Assembly (NCBI GenBank): GCA_020639235.1
Contig: JACKHC010000001.1
Coordinates: 1,178,001-1,242,000, forward strand
Direction of reading: 5' to 3'
Length of the DNA stretch: 64,000 bases
DNA from: Phycisphaeraceae bacterium
Lineage (GTDB): Bacteria > Planctomycetota > Phycisphaerae > Phycisphaerales > UBA1924
Shown here piece by piece: positions 44,266 through 52,920 of the stretch. Each line of letters starts with the position of its first letter. Position 1 is the stretch's first letter. The notes under the pieces were generated by a model, which was not told where the DNA came from, searched no databases, and was given only the letters and a program-made list of their open reading frames with translations. The translations under genes and the position numbers were made by a program.

Positions 44266-45272
44266 CGTGAGAGCAGATCAACAATCCGCGGCTGGTTGCG
44301 GTTGATGCGCAGGCTGCGCCGCAGGAGATCGACGCCCTCGGCATGCGCCGCATCGTCCTCTTGATCGCTCCACAACCAGTTCTGAAGCAGACAGACGGCC
44401 AGGCCGTTGAGCGCGGGGTAATAGTTGGCGTCCAACTCGATCGCGTGGCGGAATGCGAGTTCGGCGGCCGGATACTCGCGGAGGCGGAACTCGGCGAAGC
44501 CGAGGCGCTCATAGGCGTCGGCACTGGGCTCAAGATCGAGCAGGGCCAGCAGCGTGTTGCGCATCTCGACGTACCGGTTGATCTTGCCCTGGCTCACCGC
44601 CATGTTCATCAGCAACTGGGGCGAGAGGTCCATGAGTTCGGCGGCGGCTTCGTATTCGCGGACGGCCTCCGGGTGCTGATCCAGCGCGCTGAATACTGAC
44701 CCGAGATTCGCGTGGGCGGCGCCGGAGAACGGGTCGATCCGCGTCGCTTGCTGGGCGTAGACGAGCGCCTGGACCGGCTCGTTCAGCGCCATGTATGCCG
44801 TCGCGATGTTGAGATTGGCGTCGAAACTGTCGGGATTGATCGAGAGCGCGCGGAGATACGCGCGGATGGCCTCGGAGAAACGGTCAAGCAGCTGGAGGGA
44901 GAGGCCGTGCTTGTACTGCGCGTCGAAGTTCCTCGGCTCCTGGCGGGCAGCGGTGCCGAAGGCGTTCTCGGCGCTCTGATAGTCCCCCATCTCGGTGTAG
45001 ACATCGCCCAACGAGAGGTGGGCGACGGTGAGCGTGGGGTTCTTCTCGATCGCCTGCGTGAGGAGTTCGATGGCCTTCTCGTAGTCGCCCTGATCGCGGG
45101 CGAGGTCCGCCTCGATCACGAAGGCCTCGGCGTCCGGATTCCGACGCGGCTCGCGGGGTTCGTTCTGCGACACCGCGTCATTGGGGGCTTTCTCGCCGCC
45201 CCCCCCGCACGCCGTGAGCGCGCCGACAGCGCTGAAGGTGAGCGTCAGACAAAACAAACGGGCCGATCTCAT
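44256..45272 (-). CDS. TPR lipoprotein
   Basis: Predicted lipoprotein of 338 residues with signal peptide and lipobox LTAC22. Consecutive tetratricopeptide repeats cover residues 50-330 (YEKAIELLTQAIEKNPTLTV, YQSAENAFGTAARQEPRNFD, FSEAIRAYLRALSINPDSFD, YPAAELAFRHAIELDANYYP). TPR arrays bind protein partners; the target is unknown. It ends ten bases inside the convergent membrane-protein gene, so the two messages have overlapping 3' ends. Confidence 0.82.
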   Translation of the reverse strand: MRSARLFCLTLTFSAVGALTACGGGGEKAPNDAVSQNEPREPRRNPDAEAFVIEADLARDQGDYEKAIELLTQAIEKNPTLTVAHLSLGDVYTEMGDYQSAENAFGTAARQEPRNFDAQYKHGLSLQLLDRFSEAIRAYLRALSINPDSFDANLNIATAYMALNEPVQALVYAQQATRIDPFSGAAHANLGSVFSALDQHPEAVREYEAAAELMDLSPQLLMNMAVSQGKINRYVEMRNTLLALLDLEPSADAYERLGFAEFRLREYPAAELAFRHAIELDANYYPALNGLAVCLLQNWLWSDQEDDAAHAEGVDLLRRSLRINRNQPRIVDLLSRYS

Positions 45273-45375
45273 CGGGTGCAGTCTCCGGGCGGGTCCCCAA
45301 AGGGCTTGTATCGGCCCGATGGGGGTGCGATCCGCATTGTCCCTCCGATGAGCCGCAAAAGGGCTGAGGTAGCGG

Positions 45376-46317
45376 CTAATCGATGAGCCCGCGGAGCTTT
45401 CGGAGGTTGACAGTGTCCCACGGGGTTCCCTTCTCGTCCTCGCCCTTGGGGGTCTCGAGGATCATCGGTACGCCGCGGAGTTCGGGGCGGTTCACAACGG
45501 CCTTGAACGCCCCCAATGAGACATCGCCCTGCCCGATGTGGGCGTGGCGGTCGAGGTTGCTCCCGCGGGCCCCGAGCGAGTCGTTGAGGTGCAGGACGCG
45601 CAGGTTCTTGAGGCCGCAGACGCGGTCGAAATCGTCGAGCATCCCGTCTCCCAGCTTTCGTCCTTCGGCGAGTGTGCGTTTCTTGCCGGTGCCGTCGCCG
45701 TTGGCGGTCGAGGCGATGTCGTAGCCCGCGGCCAGGGCGTGGCAGGTATCAAGGCAGAAGCCGACGCGCCCCTTGGCGTCTTTGCCGGCTTTCTTCTCGA
45801 TGAGCGACTTGAGCGTGGCGAGTTCCTCGAAGGTGCGTCCGAGGGTGGAGCCGCCACCGGCCGTGTTCTCGAGGCAGAGGACGACCGACGAGCCGCGGGT
45901 CTCGGCGAAGAGCCGCTTGTACGCCTCGGCAATCCGCTCGAGGCCGGCCTCAACGCCCGAGCCGGTGTGCGCGCCGGGATGGGAGACGAGAAGTCCGATG
46001 CCGAGCGCCTCCGCGCGGTCGAGTTCCTCGCGCATCATCGCGACCGACTTCTCCCAGAGTTCATCGTTGGGCGAGGCGAGATTGATGAGATAGGAGTCGT
46101 GCGCGACGAGGCGGGCGTCGTTCCACCCGAGCCGCTTGGACTCACTAATCCACTCGTCGCGGGCGTCATCTTTGAGCGCCGTGACTTTCCATTGGCGCTG
46201 GTTCTTGGTGAACACCTGCACGGTGTCCAAGGTGAGCCCTTCGGCCTCACGGAGCGCGTTGGACATGTTCCCGGCGATGGAGAGGTGGGAGCCGAAAAGG
46301 GGAGAGTCTGGAGGCAT
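45376..46317 (-). CDS. nfo: Endonuclease IV (AP endonuclease)
   Basis: DNA-repair enzyme cutting at abasic sites with a three-metal centre. The 313 residues keep the ligand motifs in order: GSHLSIAGNM (H11), VSHPGAHTG, CLENTAGGG, CLDTCHALAAGYD, HLNDSLGARGSNLDRHAHIG and ILETPKGE. FTKNQRQWKV near the start is also typical. ATG 46317 is used because no start lies closer to the conserved GSH. The divergent AtoE-type gene begins only seven bases away, so the two promoters must overlap the facing coding regions. Confidence 0.93.
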   Translation of the reverse strand: MPPDSPLFGSHLSIAGNMSNALREAEGLTLDTVQVFTKNQRQWKVTALKDDARDEWISESKRLGWNDARLVAHDSYLINLASPNDELWEKSVAMMREELDRAEALGIGLLVSHPGAHTGSGVEAGLERIAEAYKRLFAETRGSSVVLCLENTAGGGSTLGRTFEELATLKSLIEKKAGKDAKGRVGFCLDTCHALAAGYDIASTANGDGTGKKRTLAEGRKLGDGMLDDFDRVCGLKNLRVLHLNDSLGARGSNLDRHAHIGQGDVSLGAFKAVVNRPELRGVPMILETPKGEDEKGTPWDTVNLRKLRGLID

Positions 46318-46324
46318 ACCGGGT

Positions 46325-47743
46325 ATGGTAATCACCATGCTCTCGAAACTCGGCGATCGTCTCTCGGCGTTCTTCCGCGCGACTGCTCCGGACCCGTTTG
46401 TGCTGGCAGTGCTGCTCACGCTCGTGACCTTTGCGATGGCGATGACGATGCGCGGGACATCATTCCATGATGCCGTGGGCCTTTGGGCGGGTGACGGCGG
46501 GAACAACGGCGTCTGGGGGTTCCTCACATTCTCGATGCAGATGTGCCTGATTCTGGTGACGGGTCACGCGGTGGCGGCGAGCCGCCCGGTGAAGTGGTGC
46601 ATCGAGCGATTGGCTGCCGTTCCGAGGAGCCAGGCGCACGCCGCGGGATTGGTTGCTTTCGTGGCGGCCACCCTCGCCACGCTCAACTGGGGGCTCGGTT
46701 TGATCGGCGGGGCGCTGCTCGCGCGGGATGTGACGCGCTCGATGCGCGCTCGCGGGCTGGCGGTGCACGCGCCGCTCATGGCGGCCGCGGGGTACGTCGG
46801 GCTGATGGTCTGGCATGGAGGGCTGTCCGGCACGGCGCCGCTCAAAGTAACCAGCGCGGGCGATATCGCGGAGGTGCTCAAGAACTCGAGCGTGACGATC
46901 GAGCCGATCAAACTGAGCGAGACGCTCTTCTCGCCGATGAACCTCGTCATCACGGGCGGGCTGATCGTGCTGAGCGTGGTGGTGATGATGATGCTCGCGC
47001 CGAGGCAATCTGAGAGCGCAGGCGCACTCCCGGCGCGCATGATTGACGAGCCCAAGCGCGAGGAGGCGTCAGCGAGCGACAAGGGACTGATCCCGCGGAT
47101 TCTGGAGGACACGCCGCTCGTGAATCTCACGCTTGCAGCGCTCATCGCGGTGTGGGCGTGGTCGTATTACCTGCCGAGGGGCGACGGCGGCGGGATCGCG
47201 TGGGGCGAGTCGGGACTACTGAAACTCAACCCCAACACCGTGAATCTGACAATGGTGATGCTCGCGTTGATCCTTCATGGCTCGCCGATGCGTCTGGTGA
47301 GCGCTGTAGAAGAAGGCGCGCGGGGTTGCGCGGGGATCATCCTGCAGTTCCCGCTGTACGCGGGGATCATGGGCGTTATGAACGGCTCGGGTTTGACGGG
47401 CGAACTGGCGCGCTCGATCGCTGGTGCTTCGAACGAAACGACGCTGCCCCTGATGACTTTCCTGTCGGCGGGTGTGGTGAATATGTTCGTGCCGTCGGGC
47501 GGCGGGCAGTGGGGGGTGCAGGGGCCGATCGTGGTGGAGAGCGCGCTCAGCGCGGGCGCGCCGGTGCCGAAGATGATCATGGCGCTTGCGTACGGCGATC
47601 AGGTGACCAACATGCTCCAACCGTTCTGGGCGCTGCCGCTCTTGGCGATTACTGGGTGCAAAGCGCGCGAGATCGTGGGGTACACCGCGGTGCTGATGGT
47701 GATCGCGATCGTGTGGATCTCGGGCTGCCTGCTGGTGTTCTGA
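46325..47743 (+). CDS. AtoE-family short-chain fatty acid transporter
   Basis: Inner-membrane permease of 472 residues with about ten spans. Family features are FRATAPDPFVLAVLLTLVTF, a glycine-rich LNWGLGLIGGALLARDV, VNMFVPSGGGQWGVQGPIVV and YGDQVTNMLQPFWALPLL. AtoE-type proteins carry short-chain fatty acids such as butyrate. ATG 46325 has GGAGG ten bases upstream; ATG 46337 is the alternative. A short-chain acid substrate would fit metabolically with acs in the window, but the genes are far apart. Confidence 0.9.
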   Translation: MVITMLSKLGDRLSAFFRATAPDPFVLAVLLTLVTFAMAMTMRGTSFHDAVGLWAGDGGNNGVWGFLTFSMQMCLILVTGHAVAASRPVKWCIERLAAVPRSQAHAAGLVAFVAATLATLNWGLGLIGGALLARDVTRSMRARGLAVHAPLMAAAGYVGLMVWHGGLSGTAPLKVTSAGDIAEVLKNSSVTIEPIKLSETLFSPMNLVITGGLIVLSVVVMMMLAPRQSESAGALPARMIDEPKREEASASDKGLIPRILEDTPLVNLTLAALIAVWAWSYYLPRGDGGGIAWGESGLLKLNPNTVNLTMVMLALILHGSPMRLVSAVEEGARGCAGIILQFPLYAGIMGVMNGSGLTGELARSIAGASNETTLPLMTFLSAGVVNMFVPSGGGQWGVQGPIVVESALSAGAPVPKMIMALAYGDQVTNMLQPFWALPLLAITGCKAREIVGYTAVLMVIAIVWISGCLLVF

Positions 47744-47747
47744 AAGC

Positions 47748-48266
47748 TCACTGAGTATTCAGGTCTTCGATACGGACAGTTCGGTTGTGCTTACCTGTCC
47801 ACGATCGCAGGACTATCGCATCAGGTGAATAACGACAGGTAAGTGCGTCCAGGATCGAGTCCGGGTCATCAAGATCCAAGAGTTCTTCAGAATCAAATGG
47901 GACAGGGTCGTTCGCCAATGCGTATCGATCGCTAATGATACCCTCGATTAGATCAAGAATGAACACATGAGGACTCGATTCAGGTCGCCCGAGTGTCTCG
48001 CACCGTTCGTGAGTGTGCCAGCGGCCGAAGAAGACGCTTGGTTCCTCCATGTCGTCCACATGCTCGACCGTAATCAAGAGATTCATTTCGTTAACGCCGA
48101 TCGGCGATGGAATCTCGACAATCAGATTCCATGGCGTTCCCGGCGATCGTTCCATCTTTGCAAAACATTGGAACTGAGAGAATCGCTCGAATAAATACTT
48201 CGCAAACTCACGCGATTCGGGCGTAACAAGTGCGGGTTCGTATTCGCGTAGTTCGGCATCGTACAT
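47748..48266 (-). CDS. Orphan protein of lower GC content
   Basis: Cytoplasmic-looking acidic protein of 172 residues with no signal or membrane span. Visible segments are REFAKYLFERFSQFQCFAKM, WNLIVEIPSPIGVNEMNLLI and VFFGRWHTHERCETLG. I do not recognise it. Its base composition is visibly closer to balanced than that of its neighbours, and codons such as ATA, AAT and TTC/TTT appear more often, which suggests recent acquisition. ATG 48266 has GAAGG eight or nine bases upstream; GTG 48284, directly after the upstream gene, is possible. Immunity-like function is a guess I do not make. Confidence 0.62.
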   Translation of the reverse strand: MYDAELREYEPALVTPESREFAKYLFERFSQFQCFAKMERSPGTPWNLIVEIPSPIGVNEMNLLITVEHVDDMEEPSVFFGRWHTHERCETLGRPESSPHVFILDLIEGIISDRYALANDPVPFDSEELLDLDDPDSILDALTCRYSPDAIVLRSWTGKHNRTVRIEDLNTQ

Positions 48267-48284
48267 ACGCGCAGCCTTCGCCAC

Positions 48285-49628
48285 TCAACCGATATCGCGG
48301 CGTTGGAAGAGAATGACCGCGAGCGAGAGGAACGCGGTCACCTGCACGAGCGAGTAGCTGCCGGCCAGCGCGATGTAGCGCCCGGTGATGGGGTGGCCCT
48401 GCGTGACGGCGTCGACCATCCAGAAGTACTGCATGTTGGGGATGACGGACCACGCCGCCTTGGCCCAGAGCTTTGTCTCGGTCGGGTGCTCGAAGACATA
48501 GTCGCCCTCACGCGGCTGGCGCGCGAGGTTGATGCCGCCGATGTTCACGATCGTCCGGCTCGTTTCGTCGGGCACGCTCACGATGGTGAGTGCCTTGTCC
48601 TTGCCGATGAAGACGGCGTCGTTGTCGGTGAGCGAGCCCGCGAAGCGCTCATGCGCGGGGACGGCCATGCTCGCGCCGGCGGGATCGGCGGCGTAATAGA
48701 TGGAGTCGCCCGGATTGAGCGAGGCGCGTGGCGCTTGCTTGAACTTGATCGTGGCCTGGTCGCCGCCGCGCATGAGGGTCGAGGTGGAGGGGTACTCGAC
48801 AGAGGCGATGACTCCGACCTGCTGATTGTTGAATGCCTGCCTGCCAAAGAGGTAGTTGGAGAGCAGGCCGAGCATGAAGACGCCCGTGCAGACAACGACG
48901 GTCATCACCTGCCCGAGGCGCGTTGAACAAACGAGGGCGACCGCGGTCAGGACCAGGACCCCCATCAGCACGCACAAGCCCGCGAGCGTCACCTGCGGTT
49001 TGAAGTCCGTCGCGATCGATTGGAACGCCCACTCCTTGGAGACCGACATCGTGAGCACATAGGCGATCAACACGAGCGGGAGCATGATGAGCATGGAAGT
49101 TGAGGAGAAGACCCACCCATAAAAGAAATTGCCCCAGATGCCGATGGCGATGGAGATCAGGACCGCCAGAGAGAGGAAGATTAGGACCGGCCCGTCGTAG
49201 GTGTCCGAGGCGGTGGACATGACCTTGTGCCGGACGGCGAAGAGGAAGAAGAGGAACATCAGAACGGCGGCCATCAGGATCGCGGATGTGACGCCGATGT
49301 ATTTGCCGAGGACGAACATGGGGCGTCCGACCGGCTTGGAGACCACGGTCAGGGCGGTCTTGTTCTCGATCTCCCGGGAGAGCACCGAGGTCGCGATGAA
49401 CGCCGCGAGCAGGGTGGCGCAGACGAGGATGGTGGCCAGGCCGACATCGAGGAGGAGTTTGTCGTCCCCCGTGACCTCTTCCTCCTCGGCGATCCCCATG
49501 CCGTAGTTGGCCAAGGCGCTGTTGAAGATCTGGAGGATCCCCCCGGCCATCACCAGAACAAAGAAGATCGGCTGGCGGATGCTCTCAAGGAACGTATTGC
49601 GGACGATCGCCAGGGTCTGTCCGAACAT
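48285..49628 (-). CDS. ABC-2 type transporter permease
   Basis: Membrane protein of 447 residues. It starts FGQTLAIVRNTFLESIRQPI, typical of ABC-2 permeases. The first six or so spans lie within residues 20-275 (for example VGLATILVCATLLAAFIATS and MLIMLPLVLIAYVLTMSV). An outside domain spans roughly 275-410 and a last span lies near 425. SREIENKTALTVVSKPVGR is a common ABC-2 motif. No ATPase is beside it on its strand. The divergent cluster at 54485-57646 has an ATPase and a second permease that could pair with it (inference). Confidence 0.82.
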   Translation of the reverse strand: MFGQTLAIVRNTFLESIRQPIFFVLVMAGGILQIFNSALANYGMGIAEEEEVTGDDKLLLDVGLATILVCATLLAAFIATSVLSREIENKTALTVVSKPVGRPMFVLGKYIGVTSAILMAAVLMFLFFLFAVRHKVMSTASDTYDGPVLIFLSLAVLISIAIGIWGNFFYGWVFSSTSMLIMLPLVLIAYVLTMSVSKEWAFQSIATDFKPQVTLAGLCVLMGVLVLTAVALVCSTRLGQVMTVVVCTGVFMLGLLSNYLFGRQAFNNQQVGVIASVEYPSTSTLMRGGDQATIKFKQAPRASLNPGDSIYYAADPAGASMAVPAHERFAGSLTDNDAVFIGKDKALTIVSVPDETSRTIVNIGGINLARQPREGDYVFEHPTETKLWAKAAWSVIPNMQYFWMVDAVTQGHPITGRYIALAGSYSLVQVTAFLSLAVILFQRRDIG

Positions 49629-49931
49629 GGAGACTCCAGAAGGACGCGGGGGAGCGAAAACAGTAGCGATTCACCCGCGTCAGTGCGAACACGGGGGGGA
49701 CGACTCCCGTACCTCAACGAAGCCCGGGGTCCCTTTGTTCGCGCGCAGGCGGAGAATGGCCGCGGGTGACGGCGGTCGGTTGGACACGATGGCGGTCGGC
49801 GGCGAGAATGCGACCCGCGCCGGTTCGTCGGCTCCTCCTGCTCGCCGGCGTTTCCAGATGTGATTCCCTGAGTCCGCCCGCCGACCACCTGATCCGTGGC
49901 CCGGGGCACCGAAAGGCACGCTCATCGACGC
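49629..49931. promoter_or_regulatory. Divergent intergenic region between permease and SPFH cluster
   Basis: About 300 non-coding bases between divergently read genes must contain both promoters. I find no convincing paired -35/-10 boxes. It has a G-run at 49694-49700 and pyrimidine-rich stretches near 49830. Nothing else identifiable is seen. Confidence 0.3.
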
Positions 49932-51953
49932 ATGAACGCCGACCCTATCTCATACCAGCGGGCAGCCTCGGTCGGTCTGATCGGCCTGTTCACCCACATT
50001 GTGTTCACGCTCGGGTTGCTTCTGTTCGGGATCTATCAAAAGGATCCGGCGGCCCAGGCGGGCGCGTACGCGATGATCCCGGGGATCATCGTTTGGTTCG
50101 GCCTGGTGCTGGTGTTCTTCCAGCACAAACTCGAGCGGGTTGAGGCGCTGGAGGCCGAGGCGTACGCGACCTCCGACGCGGCGCGGTCCCGCGTGTTCGA
50201 AGAGGCGGGGGCGGATGTCCGTGTGCAGTCCTCGCGCCTGGCGTGGATGCACCGGTGGTTCCTCCCGATCCTGAGTCTGGTCGTGGGCGGGGCGTATGTG
50301 ATCGTCGGCGCGGTCCGCCTCCCGGCGAACCTGAAGGCCGTCTCCGATGCGGCCCATACACCCGAGCAGTCGGGGTGGCTCATCGCCGTGGGGCTCGGCA
50401 TCGCGATCGTCTCGTTCATCTTCGCAAGATTCATCGCGGGCATGGCCAAAGAGAAGGTGTGGGACCTGCTGCACGGCGGGGCGGGCGCCGCGGTGTCGGC
50501 GGCACTGATCGGCATGATGCTCGCGCTGGCGCACTTTCTGGCGAGCAAAACGATCGGCAACGCGGGGCTGCTGAAGTACCTGCCGGTGATCTTCAGCGTG
50601 TACGCGATCGCGCTGGGCGCCGAGGCATTCCTGAACTTCGTTCTCAACCTGTATCGCCCGCGCAAGAAGGGCGAGTACCTGCGCCCCGCGTTTGACTCGC
50701 GTGTGCTGGCGTTCGCGGCGGCGCCCGATCGCCTCGCCGACTCCATCTCCGACGCGATCAACTACCAGTTCGGCTACAACGTTTCGAGCACCTGGTTCTA
50801 CCGCCTTGTCGCTCGGTCCATTACTTCGCTCGCGATTCTGGGCTTGGGCGTGCTCTGGTTGTTGTCCGCGTTCGCCGTGGTTCAGCCGAATGAACGCGGC
50901 ATGCTGCTCAAACGCGGCAAACTGGTCGGCGAGAAGGGGCCCGGGCTCGTGATGAAGGAGCCGTGGCCGCTCGGATCGATCAAGACCTACCCGGCGAGCC
51001 AGGTAAACGAGTTCACGATCGGCGGCGGGACGAATCTTCAGGACACCGGGACCGGCCCGATCCTGTGGACGGACGCCGCGGCATCGGACCAGCAGTACAT
51101 CTTCGTGCGTTCGTCTTCGGATGAACCCGATCTGGTGGCGGCCGATGTGACGGTGCAGTATGAGATCGCGGACCTGAGCAAGTACCTGCGGATCGCGCAG
51201 GACGGCCCTTCTACCGACCGCGAGCAGTTCCGCCGCGAGATTCTGCGCACGCTCGCGCAGTCGACCATGATGCGCGTAATGTCCGCGTTCACGGCGGATG
51301 ACCTATTCGGGCCGAGCCGCCCTGTGGTGAACCAGTCGCTCTCCGACGCGCTGCAGAGCGAGTTTGATGCCCGACTGGATGCGGGTGTGCATGTGGTCTT
51401 TGTCGGGATGGCGGGCGTTCGCCCCGAGGCGCAGACGGTCGCGCCGTCCTTCGAGAATGTCGTGCAGTCCGACCAGATCCGCCAGACGGACATCGAGAAG
51501 GCCACGGCCAACGCCAACAGAACGCTCGCGAGCGTCGCGGGCGATATCGATCGGGCCCGGGACATCGTGGCGGAGATCGAGCGACTCGAGCGGATGCGCG
51601 AGCGGGGGGCGCAGCCGAGCGAGGAAAGCGAACAGGAGTCCCGCATCGCGACGCTCATTCTGGATGCGGGCGGAGAAGCGGCGCAGATTCTTTCGGAGGC
51701 GGGCGCGTACCGGTGGGACCGACACATGAATCAGCGCGCCGAGGCAGCGCGGACCGAGGGACGGTTGGCGGCGTATCGGGCCGCGCCCGAGGCGTACCGC
51801 ATGGCGATCTACCTCGAAGCGCTCAAGACGGTGATCAAGGATGCACGGGTGTTCATCACGCCGGTGGTGCCGCGCGTTGAGATCGATAAGAAAGAAGATG
51901 TCCCGGATCTGACCGGCTTTGCGCCGATGGACCAGGTTGAACCCAACCAGTAG
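49932..51953 (+). CDS. SPFH/Band-7 protein with seven-span N-terminus
   Basis: Protein of 673 residues. The first 310 residues hold about seven hydrophobic spans (for example GLIGLFTHIVFTLGLLLFG, IIVWFGLVLVFF, LAILGLGVLWLLSAFAV). A Band-7 domain follows: VVQPNERGMLLKRGKLVGEK, then GPGLVMKEPWPLGSIKTYPA and ADVTVQYEIADLSKYL. The domain ends in a long charged coiled-coil stretch (IEKATANANRTLASVAGDID). HflK and stomatin have one span; the added spans are unusual. ATG 49932 is used; no strong binding site is seen. It is first of three SPFH genes. Confidence 0.84.
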   Translation: MNADPISYQRAASVGLIGLFTHIVFTLGLLLFGIYQKDPAAQAGAYAMIPGIIVWFGLVLVFFQHKLERVEALEAEAYATSDAARSRVFEEAGADVRVQSSRLAWMHRWFLPILSLVVGGAYVIVGAVRLPANLKAVSDAAHTPEQSGWLIAVGLGIAIVSFIFARFIAGMAKEKVWDLLHGGAGAAVSAALIGMMLALAHFLASKTIGNAGLLKYLPVIFSVYAIALGAEAFLNFVLNLYRPRKKGEYLRPAFDSRVLAFAAAPDRLADSISDAINYQFGYNVSSTWFYRLVARSITSLAILGLGVLWLLSAFAVVQPNERGMLLKRGKLVGEKGPGLVMKEPWPLGSIKTYPASQVNEFTIGGGTNLQDTGTGPILWTDAAASDQQYIFVRSSSDEPDLVAADVTVQYEIADLSKYLRIAQDGPSTDREQFRREILRTLAQSTMMRVMSAFTADDLFGPSRPVVNQSLSDALQSEFDARLDAGVHVVFVGMAGVRPEAQTVAPSFENVVQSDQIRQTDIEKATANANRTLASVAGDIDRARDIVAEIERLERMRERGAQPSEESEQESRIATLILDAGGEAAQILSEAGAYRWDRHMNQRAEAARTEGRLAAYRAAPEAYRMAIYLEALKTVIKDARVFITPVVPRVEIDKKEDVPDLTGFAPMDQVEPNQ

Positions 51954-51963
51954 GAGCGACCCC

Positions 51964-52920
51964 TTGCGACGCGGATTGATCATCATCGCGCTGGCGATCC
52001 TTATTGGCTTTGTGATCATGATGATCACATACACCGTCGACTTCACGCAGAAGGCGGTTGTGACGACATTCGGCAAGGCGGGCGAGAACGCCGTTGTCGA
52101 GACGCCCGGCCTGAAGTGGAAGCTGCCGTCGCCGCTGCAGAGCGTGACGGTGTACGACACCCGCTCACGCACGCTCGATGCGCGGGCCGAGACGCAGAAC
52201 ACGTCCGACGGCCGACAGATCATCGTCGAGTCCTTCATGGTGTGGAGCGTCGAGGACCCGCTGGAGTTCTTCCGCAAGTTCGGCTCGTCGGGCTCCGATG
52301 CCCGGGCGCACTTCCGTAACGCCGAAACGACGCTCTCCTCGATCCTGCGTTCGGAGATGTCCAAGCAGGTGCCGCGGTATCGCTTCGGTGACCTGTTCAC
52401 ATCCGCGGGATCCGTGTCGAAACTGCCCGAACTCGAGGACGCTATGCGAGACTCAATGCAGACCGCGGCTTCGGAGTACGGCGTGAAGGTCACGCTCGCG
52501 GGGATCAAGCGGATTCTCCTGCCGCAGAACACGACCAAGTCGGTGTTCGACCGCATGGCGGCGCAGCGTCAGAAGGCGGCCGGCGCGTACGAGAACGCGG
52601 GTCGCGCCGAAGCCGAGGCGATCAAGACTGCCGCCGAGAAGGACGCCTCGCGGATTCGCGCGTTCGCGGAGACGCTCGCGGCGGAGATCCGCAACAAGGG
52701 CGATCTCGAGGCCGCGCAGTTCATCGCGGTGCAGAACGAGGACCCCGAACTCGCGGTGTTCTTGGCACAGGTGCGGTTCTTCCGCGAGGCGATGGCCAAG
52801 AAGGTCACGATGGTCGTGACGCCAGACATGCTCGGCTGGGGGCTTCTCAATCTCAAGACCCGGAGTATCGGAGAGGACGGCGTGATTCCCGCATCGCCCT
52901 CCGAGGTGCCCGGGCAATGA
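51964..52920 (+). CDS. HflC-like SPFH/Band-7 protein
   Basis: Protein of 318 residues with one N-terminal span (GLIIIALAILIGFVIMMITY). A Band-7 domain follows (FTQKAVVTTFGKAGENAVVE, PGLKWKLPSPLQSVTVYDTR, DGRQIIVESFMVWSVEDPLE), then a coiled-coil segment (AAGAYENAGRAEAEAIKTAA). The plan matches HflC, which with HflK forms a cage around FtsH. No ftsH is near. The TTG start at 51964 has AGGAG seven bases upstream. The stop overlaps the next gene (ATGA). Confidence 0.86.
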   Translation: MRRGLIIIALAILIGFVIMMITYTVDFTQKAVVTTFGKAGENAVVETPGLKWKLPSPLQSVTVYDTRSRTLDARAETQNTSDGRQIIVESFMVWSVEDPLEFFRKFGSSGSDARAHFRNAETTLSSILRSEMSKQVPRYRFGDLFTSAGSVSKLPELEDAMRDSMQTAASEYGVKVTLAGIKRILLPQNTTKSVFDRMAAQRQKAAGAYENAGRAEAEAIKTAAEKDASRIRAFAETLAAEIRNKGDLEAAQFIAVQNEDPELAVFLAQVRFFREAMAKKVTMVVTPDMLGWGLLNLKTRSIGEDGVIPASPSEVPGQ

